Of a stretch of DNA of 64,000 nt, positions 58,842 through 64,000 are shown one piece after another; position 1 is the first letter of the stretch, and the number at the start of each line of letters is the position of its first letter. The DNA is from Maricurvus nonylphenolicus (lineage in GTDB: Bacteria; Pseudomonadota; Gammaproteobacteria; Pseudomonadales; Cellvibrionaceae): NCBI RefSeq assembly GCF_042854845.1, contig NZ_AP031498.1:620001-684000 (forward strand), in the 5' to 3' direction. The position numbers were made by a program, and so were the translations under genes. Below the pieces are notes generated by a model. That model ran no database searches, had not been told where the DNA came from, and saw nothing but the letters and a program-made list of their open reading frames with translations.

Positions 58842-59795
58842 ATGACTCCATCTTTTTGGCTGCCCTCTGCCAGTCTTGAACAACTTCGCGCACGTGCCGC
58901 GCTCTATCAAACCCTTCGCAATTTTTTCGCGCAACGCAATGTGTTGGAAATCGACGTTCCGGTATTGGCCAAAGCCACAGTAACCGACCCGCATATCGAT
59001 TCCATTGTTGCCCGCTGCGGTGATGACGATGTCTTCCTGCAGACCTCCCCCGAATTTTTTATGAAGCGCTTGTTGTGCGCTGGCAGTGGACCGATTTTCA
59101 GTTTGGGTAAGGCGTTCCGTAATGGCGAAGTGGGGCGTAAACACAATCCGGAATTTACCATGCTGGAATGGTACCGACCGGGGTTTGACGATCACCAATT
59201 GATGGATGAAGTCGAGGCGCTGATTCAGCAGGTGATGCCAATTACTTCGGTTGAACGATTAAGTTATCGCGACATTTTTCAGCGCGTTTTATCGATTGAT
59301 CCACACTCCGCCAGTTTGGAAACTTTACGAGCCTTAGCAAAGCAGCACGTTGAACTCGATTGGGATGACGATAACCGCGATACTTGGCTCGATATTTTAA
59401 TGACCCATGTGATCGAGCCACAGTTGGGTGAAGGGTTGGTCTTTATATATGACTACCCAGCCAGTCAATGTGCCTTGGCCCGAATTGAAAAAGATCGCCG
59501 CGGACAAAAAGTCGCAAAGCGTTTTGAGGCTTATGTAAAAGGCATTGAGTTGGCCAACGGTTATTGGGAGTTGACCGATGTTCAGGAGCAGGCTGAGCGC
59601 TTTAAGCAGGATCAGTTACGTCGTCAGGAATTGAATTTACCAAATAACCCAAGTGACGGCTTGCTATTGGATGCATTGGCTAACGGTATGCCGGATGCTG
59701 CAGGTGTAGCTTTGGGGGTGGATCGTTTATTAATGTTGCAGCAGGGTGTTGATTCGCTGGAGCAGGTGTTGGCATTTCCTTTTAGTCGCGTTTAA
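58842..59795 (+). CDS. epmA: Elongation factor P (R)-beta-lysine ligase
   Basis: Paralogue of class II lysyl-tRNA synthetase that attaches beta-lysine to EF-P K34. 317 residues, without the tRNA-binding N-terminal domain of LysS, as in E. coli EpmA/GenX. Motif II is FSLGKAFRNGEVGRKHNPEFTMLEWY and motif III is GVALGVDRLLMLQQG. It follows efp and, with epmB, completes the EF-P modification set. Confidence 0.96.
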   Translation: MTPSFWLPSASLEQLRARAALYQTLRNFFAQRNVLEIDVPVLAKATVTDPHIDSIVARCGDDDVFLQTSPEFFMKRLLCAGSGPIFSLGKAFRNGEVGRKHNPEFTMLEWYRPGFDDHQLMDEVEALIQQVMPITSVERLSYRDIFQRVLSIDPHSASLETLRALAKQHVELDWDDDNRDTWLDILMTHVIEPQLGEGLVFIYDYPASQCALARIEKDRRGQKVAKRFEAYVKGIELANGYWELTDVQEQAERFKQDQLRRQELNLPNNPSDGLLLDALANGMPDAAGVALGVDRLLMLQQGVDSLEQVLAFPFSRV

Positions 59796-59897
59796 ATTCG
59801 CTCTGTAATGTTGATGCTTTTACACTATTCAATGTGAGCTTTCGTTGTGAAAGCTGCCAACTCTTCTGCTTAAATTTGCCTAAAACCTCGATTTGTA

Positions 59898-59920
59898 GCA
59901 CGCCACTGGCGTGCTTTTCT
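59898..59920 (+). terminator. Terminator after epmA
   Basis: GCACGCC-ACT-GGCGTGC stem followed by TTTTCTTG, about 100 bases after the stop. Confidence 0.7.
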
Positions 59921-60026
59921 TGTTGTTGGCGATAAAAACTGGCTGTGCTAACCTTAATGCGCGTCTTGTTCTTGCAAGATAGATACAATAATAAATAACC
60001 ATGGAATTTTCTAAGGGAGTAGTCAA

Positions 60027-60824
60027 ATGCGCAAAGCGCTTCAATTTTCTGCCATTACTTTATCTTTATCACTTGCGGCTTCGGCTGCCTGGGCTGATAA
60101 CCACCGCTGGAATAAAGGCCCCTTCTCGTTTATTAAACAACATTTTCAGGACTTCAAAGAGTTAACGGGGATTGTCGAAGAACTGGCGGATGCACAGCCA
60201 GATGTTGTTGATATCGACGAGTATAATTTCTTTAACAACAATTATGACCGCCGCTTGGTTGATCAAAATGGGCACAATGCTCCGGGAGAGTGTGACAATC
60301 GTTTGGTGCAGGCTCGTTGGACCGATGATGTGCTTACCCATAATATTAGTCACTCCAATTCTGTGACGGGTGCTCCCTGTGGTTATGATTTAGCTATTAG
60401 CTATAAACCTATATCGGAAGGTGAAGGGTTGGCAGTCAATGTTATGCAGGTACCGCAAATTCCTGGTTTTGAACAAACTTATTCGCCAACGGTTCAGTTT
60501 TTTCCACAGAAAGTACGTATTGGTGAAAGCTGGGGCGGAGTTTATAGCGTAGAAGATCGCTTTCAGGGCAACCCGTTAAATACGGTGACGGTATTGCGTA
60601 CCAGTACCTTGTTATCAAAGCTGGATTCCGTGACGGTGCCAGCGGGAACGTTTGAGGATTGTGTGACGGTCTCCGTGCGCGAGGAATCGGCAGGTTCAGA
60701 AGGAATGCCAACCTTAAGGGCGTTAGAAGCTAATACACTCTGTCGTGATATCGGTGTTGTAAGGCGCGTATTGGTTGTCAGCGGTTATGACTATCAATTG
60801 GAGTCATACCTGCCCGGTGAATAA
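60027..60824 (+). CDS. Secreted protein of unknown function
   Basis: 265 residues with a signal peptide (MRKALQFSAITLSLSLAASAAWA, cleavage before DNH). The mature part begins with an Asp-, Asn- and aromatic-rich segment and has four cysteines (GECDN, APCGY, EDCVT, TLCRD) that could form two disulfides in the periplasm. The stretch SVTVPAGTFEDCVTVSV is reminiscent of small lipoprotein-like beta-sandwich proteins, but I do not recognise a family. It stands alone between the epmA terminator and its own terminator, convergent with the gsp operon. Confidence 0.7.
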   Translation: MRKALQFSAITLSLSLAASAAWADNHRWNKGPFSFIKQHFQDFKELTGIVEELADAQPDVVDIDEYNFFNNNYDRRLVDQNGHNAPGECDNRLVQARWTDDVLTHNISHSNSVTGAPCGYDLAISYKPISEGEGLAVNVMQVPQIPGFEQTYSPTVQFFPQKVRIGESWGGVYSVEDRFQGNPLNTVTVLRTSTLLSKLDSVTVPAGTFEDCVTVSVREESAGSEGMPTLRALEANTLCRDIGVVRRVLVVSGYDYQLESYLPGE

Positions 60825-60846
60825 TTTTACATCGGACGTCTGAATG

Positions 60847-60877
60847 TAAAAAGCCAGGCTTATGCCTGGCTTTTTTG
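60847..60877 (+). terminator. Bidirectional terminator between the secreted protein and gspM
   Basis: AAAAAGCCAGGC-TTAT-GCCTGGCTTTTTT; A and T runs on either side allow use by both convergent units. Confidence 0.92.
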
Positions 60878-60893
60878 TGATCGTTTGTTTTGG

Positions 60894-61409
60894 TTAGCGA
60901 GTGATTAAGGTCGCCCGAATATTCGCCAGTCCCGGCTGCGGTTGACGCTCGATACTGATATCGTCAATCACCAAACCGCCTTCGGTTAGGCTTTTTAACC
61001 AGGCCAGGGTTTTATCCATCGGAGCGGCCTCCAGCCACAGTCGCAGTTTTTTACTACCTTCCGGTTGGACGCGCTTTAAACTCAATTGATGCTGTTTGGC
61101 GCTTTGGGTAACAAAGGTTAGTGGCGACTGGTTTGTTGGGCGGGATTGTTTGGCTGGCAGCTGTTGAATTTGTTGTACAGCTGTTTCTTGATTTTGCAGC
61201 CAGTGTAGCAATTCTGTGTCAGCCAGATAGCGGTCACGGGATTGCTGATGGAAGTCGTAGCTGGGCAGAATAATGCCGTACAGCATAATCAGCACGGCAA
61301 AAAATCCGCCCAGTAAGCTCAGGGCCAGGCGGTCACGGTCGCCCAATTGTTGCCAGCGTTGGCGGTAGGGTTGCAGTGCGGCCAGTAGTTGGTTTTTTGC
61401 TTCAGACAT
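60894..61409 (-). CDS. gspM: Type II secretion protein M
   Basis: Inner-membrane assembly-platform protein of the type II secretion system, which pairs with GspL. 171 residues: short cytoplasmic N-terminus, one membrane helix (LALSLLGGFFAVLIMLYGII) and a periplasmic ferredoxin-like domain. The start overlaps the gspL stop by one base (TAATG). Last gene of this gsp operon in the window: no gspN follows, and a terminator lies after it. Confidence 0.9.
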   Translation of the reverse strand: MSEAKNQLLAALQPYRQRWQQLGDRDRLALSLLGGFFAVLIMLYGIILPSYDFHQQSRDRYLADTELLHWLQNQETAVQQIQQLPAKQSRPTNQSPLTFVTQSAKQHQLSLKRVQPEGSKKLRLWLEAAPMDKTLAWLKSLTEGGLVIDDISIERQPQPGLANIRATLITR

Positions 61410-62716
61410 TAGCTCTGGCCTCCATTTTTCGTAGTGAGTTTTATACGGCCACGAATACCCTGGTTTTCTTCAATGGCAGATAGCAGTTCTGAGTTTAATC
61501 CCTGGCTGCTCAGTTGGTTGCGCAGCTGGTCGAGTTGATCAATGGATTTGCTGTTAAGCTCGATAATCAGTTCGCTGCGTTGGCGATTAAAGCGAATTTG
61601 TTGCATCTGCAAATCACTGGCTTGTGGTTGCCATTGCTTAATAAATTGTCCCAATAGGTTGAGGAACTGATCGCCCTGTTGGGCATGGCTGCCGCTAAGG
61701 TGATTGCGGGTTTGAGTGCGAACGTTAACGATGCGGCGGTCGCTGGGGAAGTAGCTGCGATACAGGGCCAGGGTGTCCTGATATTGTTTGTCGGCTTGCC
61801 AGGAAAAATACATGCCGCTTGCCAGCAGGTAGCCAACGTAGAGTACTACGCCTACCGAGGCGGCGATGGCAGGCAGGCGTAAATTGGTATGGGTTTTCGC
61901 CTGCTTTTTAGTTGCCGCAAATTCACCTTGCAGCAAGTTAAGATCCGTTTGCCAGTCTGTAATCGTAGAGCTTATGGTGTAATCGCTGGTGTCTGTAATG
62001 TGTAAATCTATTCCGCTCGCGCTGGCACTGGTTTGCAATTGTACGCGATGGCTTTCCAGGCGGGCAGCATCAGTACTCAGTACAGTCAGCTCGCCATCAC
62101 TGCCATTGGGTTCCCAGCTGTCGAGTAATGCTGCGAGGTTGTTTTGATCAATGCTGACAGCAGTGTTGGCGCTAGTACGCAAGCTGGCACGTGTTGGTTC
62201 CAGCAATAGGCTGGCTGAAGATGCATTGTCGGCGTTAATAGGCAGTGTCAGTGCATCGGGTATCAGGGCATCAGCAGCTAGCTGATAGTCTTGCAGGCAA
62301 GCCAGAAGATTTTGCAGGCGTTGACGTTCAATAACAGCAATATCTACCTGCTGATTTTGAATGTTCGAGATCGCAAGGTGCTGTTCTTCGATATCTGCGG
62401 CAAGCTGTTCTTCAACTAAAAATGGCAGCGCCTGTAGGAGTTGCTTGCGCTGTTTACTTGAGAATGGCTGGGGTAGGTCCACCTTGCTCAGCAGTAACCA
62501 TTCTGTCGGAATCAGCACGGTGATCAAGCTGCTATCGCTCAGTGTTGGCAACTCCGATAGCGTGCTGTGTTGCCAGGGGCATTGCGCAGCCTCAGCCCCT
62601 GCTGGGATATGCACCCAGCCAATAGTGCTGCTTTCTGGCGAGGCTTCAAAATCCACCGGCAGGTGAATCAGAAGGTGATCGCTTTGTGTATTTTTCGCTA
62701 TCTCACTTATTAGCAT
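61409..62716 (-). CDS. gspL: Type II secretion protein L
   Basis: 435 residues. A large cytoplasmic actin-like domain (about 1-240, with the IPTEWLLLSKVDLP and ALPFLVEEQLAADIEEQHLA segments typical of GspL) that contacts the GspE ATPase, a membrane helix (LPAIAASVGVVLYVGYLLASGMYFSW, about 280-305) and a periplasmic domain. Shares a one-base overlap with gspM and lies 35 bases after gspK. The order gspJ-K-L-M is the standard one. Confidence 0.92.
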   Translation of the reverse strand: MLISEIAKNTQSDHLLIHLPVDFEASPESSTIGWVHIPAGAEAAQCPWQHSTLSELPTLSDSSLITVLIPTEWLLLSKVDLPQPFSSKQRKQLLQALPFLVEEQLAADIEEQHLAISNIQNQQVDIAVIERQRLQNLLACLQDYQLAADALIPDALTLPINADNASSASLLLEPTRASLRTSANTAVSIDQNNLAALLDSWEPNGSDGELTVLSTDAARLESHRVQLQTSASASGIDLHITDTSDYTISSTITDWQTDLNLLQGEFAATKKQAKTHTNLRLPAIAASVGVVLYVGYLLASGMYFSWQADKQYQDTLALYRSYFPSDRRIVNVRTQTRNHLSGSHAQQGDQFLNLLGQFIKQWQPQASDLQMQQIRFNRQRSELIIELNSKSIDQLDQLRNQLSSQGLNSELLSAIEENQGIRGRIKLTTKNGGQS

Positions 62717-62751
62717 AGTGTTGCCGCTGACAGTTTTTATTCATTGTATGA

Positions 62752-63762
62752 TCAAGTCTCCGTGCTATCGGATACTTGAGAGTCAAGTTGTTGCAAACGC
62801 TCGCGAATCAGCTTGGGCGGGCGTTGCAAGCTGCGCCCCAATAAGGTGATTGTACCGGAAGTTCGGTCGCGATGAAGTTGGCTACGCAGATACAGGTTGC
62901 GCTCGGTAAAACTGGCGTGGGTCCAGACCTCAAAATATTCGCTGGTTACAGAGAAGGTTTCGGCTTTAAGCTCAACACCTGCGGTGCTATCAGCGGCCAT
63001 AAATTCTTCCACGGTGGTAAAACCGCTTTCCTTACTCTCCCGTTCATTAACCACTTTTGATCCATCCAGTTTACTGTTGAGGCTGGATAGTATCGTGGCA
63101 CTGGCGGTATTGGGATTAATCAGTGTGGTTGCTTTAACACTGGTAATAAAGGGTTCGAGTGTTTGCCATTCGGTTTTAGTTAAGCGGCCCAATGACAACA
63201 GCTCGGAGGTGTCGGCGATATGCTGATCGGCACTGCGATAAGCCGGCTCCTGGCCCAAGAAGTGGGTGTCTTCGCTATCGAAGGTTTGTGGGTTCTGGTT
63301 GCTGTCAATCCAGTCTGCCAGTTGTATGGCGAGATCCGGGTTGAGTTGTAATTCGTTAAGCAGGTTACGCAGTGTGGCTAGGGCTTCGCTATTGGTTTTG
63401 CCTTCGCTGTCGACCAGATTGTTTAGATTAAAGCGAGATTCCATATCGCGAATAACCAGGCGAATACGGCCCAGCTCTGGCTCAAAGACGTTGGCTTGAT
63501 ACCAGCGCTCACCGGTATGGTCGTGAGGCTGGCGATTTTCACCCATCAGGTCTTCGTATAACCATTGGCGGGCCAGGGCTTCACCACCCAGGGCATATTC
63601 AAACGCCTGGCTATCGCTTAACAAAAAACTGGTACGGCGGATATCAAGGCTGCCACGGCTGACCGCAGAAGTTACCATCACTGTGACGATGGTAAAAATC
63701 AACATAATGGTGATTAAGGCCACGCCCTGTTGGCGATATGGTCGGCTGTGAATCTTTTGCAT
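62752..63762 (-). CDS. gspK: Type II secretion minor pseudopilin K
   Basis: 336 residues. Type IV-pilin-like N-terminus with a short basic leader (MQKIHSRPYRQQG) cut before VALITIMLIFTIVTVMV by the prepilin peptidase. No Glu at mature position 5, as expected for GspK at the pilus tip. The globular part has the alpha-domain insert (LADWIDSNQNPQTFDSEDTHFLG) with acidic residues that bind calcium in homologues. Its ATG overlaps the gspJ stop (ATGA). Confidence 0.93.
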   Translation of the reverse strand: MQKIHSRPYRQQGVALITIMLIFTIVTVMVTSAVSRGSLDIRRTSFLLSDSQAFEYALGGEALARQWLYEDLMGENRQPHDHTGERWYQANVFEPELGRIRLVIRDMESRFNLNNLVDSEGKTNSEALATLRNLLNELQLNPDLAIQLADWIDSNQNPQTFDSEDTHFLGQEPAYRSADQHIADTSELLSLGRLTKTEWQTLEPFITSVKATTLINPNTASATILSSLNSKLDGSKVVNERESKESGFTTVEEFMAADSTAGVELKAETFSVTSEYFEVWTHASFTERNLYLRSQLHRDRTSGTITLLGRSLQRPPKLIRERLQQLDSQVSDSTET

Positions 63763-64000
63763 CAGGTTTTATCCTCTACAAAAGAGCGCAACACTACCAG
63801 TCGGGTAACCTCACCAAACTGTTCGCTTTGCAAGGTGACTTCGATGGCTAGCGGCAGTTTTTCTGTTTTTGATGAAGAACTTTCTGACTCATTGCCTGTG
63901 GACGCTGAAGTGGGCCATTGGCTATGCCACTGCTTTTCGTCGTCCATATAACGCCAGCTGATATCGTTTATCTTGGGCAGCAGGTGTTGTGATAAAGGTT
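63762..64000 (-). CDS. gspJ: Type II secretion minor pseudopilin J (5' part beyond window)
   Basis: C-terminal about 79 residues only. The frame is open to base 64000 and reads LLPKINDISWRYMDDEKQWHSQWP then LPLAIEVTLQSEQFGEVTRLVVL, the usual GspJ C-terminal pattern. The stop overlaps the gspK ATG. A stretch of about 15 residues rich in Ser, Glu and Thr (SASTGNESESSSSKTE) is a family-variable loop. Confidence 0.88.
   Translation of the reverse strand, partial: PLSQHLLPKINDISWRYMDDEKQWHSQWPTSASTGNESESSSSKTEKLPLAIEVTLQSEQFGEVTRLVVLRSFVEDKT

Overview
The window looks like ordinary chromosome of a marine-type gammaproteobacterium in the wider Pseudomonas/Cellvibrionales neighbourhood. Reasons: gammaproteobacterial 16S, 23S, tRNA-Ile and tRNA-Ala sequences; Pseudomonas-like gene orders (ilvI-ilvH-ilvC-pssA; serB next to fimX and its partner; type II secretion operon); and catabolic genes typical of lipid- and alkane-using marine bacteria (CYP153 hydroxylase, Baeyer-Villiger-type monooxygenase, liu operon). 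No CRISPR array, prophage, integrase or intact insertion sequence was seen. The genus is not fixed; a 16S search would decide it.

Layout. 1-4700: branched-chain amino acid synthesis (ilvI partial, ilvH, convergent ilvY, ilvC) and pssA. 4700-16140: two head-to-tail rRNA operons; the first has no spacer tRNA, the second carries tRNA-Ile and tRNA-Ala. 16200-20100: a methyltransferase, an orphan iron/polyamine-type ABC ATPase, and argD-argF. 20300-27430: grxD, a Fur-box-preceded porin followed by a flavinylated FMN-binding protein and a PepSY-type membrane protein, then a receptor Ser/Thr kinase with a lipoprotein partner. 27470-27576: a large perfect-looking palindrome. 27650-42060: oxygenase and branched-chain catabolism (monooxygenase with AraC regulator; liuRABCDE leucine/isovalerate operon with its regulator; a duplicated periplasmic binding-like protein; ferredoxin-CYP153 operon with divergent AraC regulator). 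42190-52210: fused acyltransferase resembling ornithine-lipid synthase OlsF, a CBS protein, a TonB-dependent receptor, an AhpA/YtjB-like protein divergent from serB, and fimX. 52470-60830: a PilZ-like FimX neighbour, epmB, a PadR/amidohydrolase pair with a double operator, efp and epmA, and a secreted protein of unknown function. 60890-64000: gspJ (partial), gspK, gspL and gspM.

The genes cooperate in several sets: ilvIH/ilvC under IlvY make branched-chain amino acids while liu genes degrade leucine; epmB, efp and epmA make and modify elongation factor P; serB and efp share an almost identical promoter design with a GC-rich discriminator. A family of paired inverted repeats (GGGGTCTGACCC-type) sits in three convergent gene junctions. 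The best candidates for something undescribed are the Fur-controlled porin/FMN-binding/PepSY module, the paired PadR operator with the YtcJ-like amidohydrolase, the tandem-domain periplasmic protein, and the repeat families.
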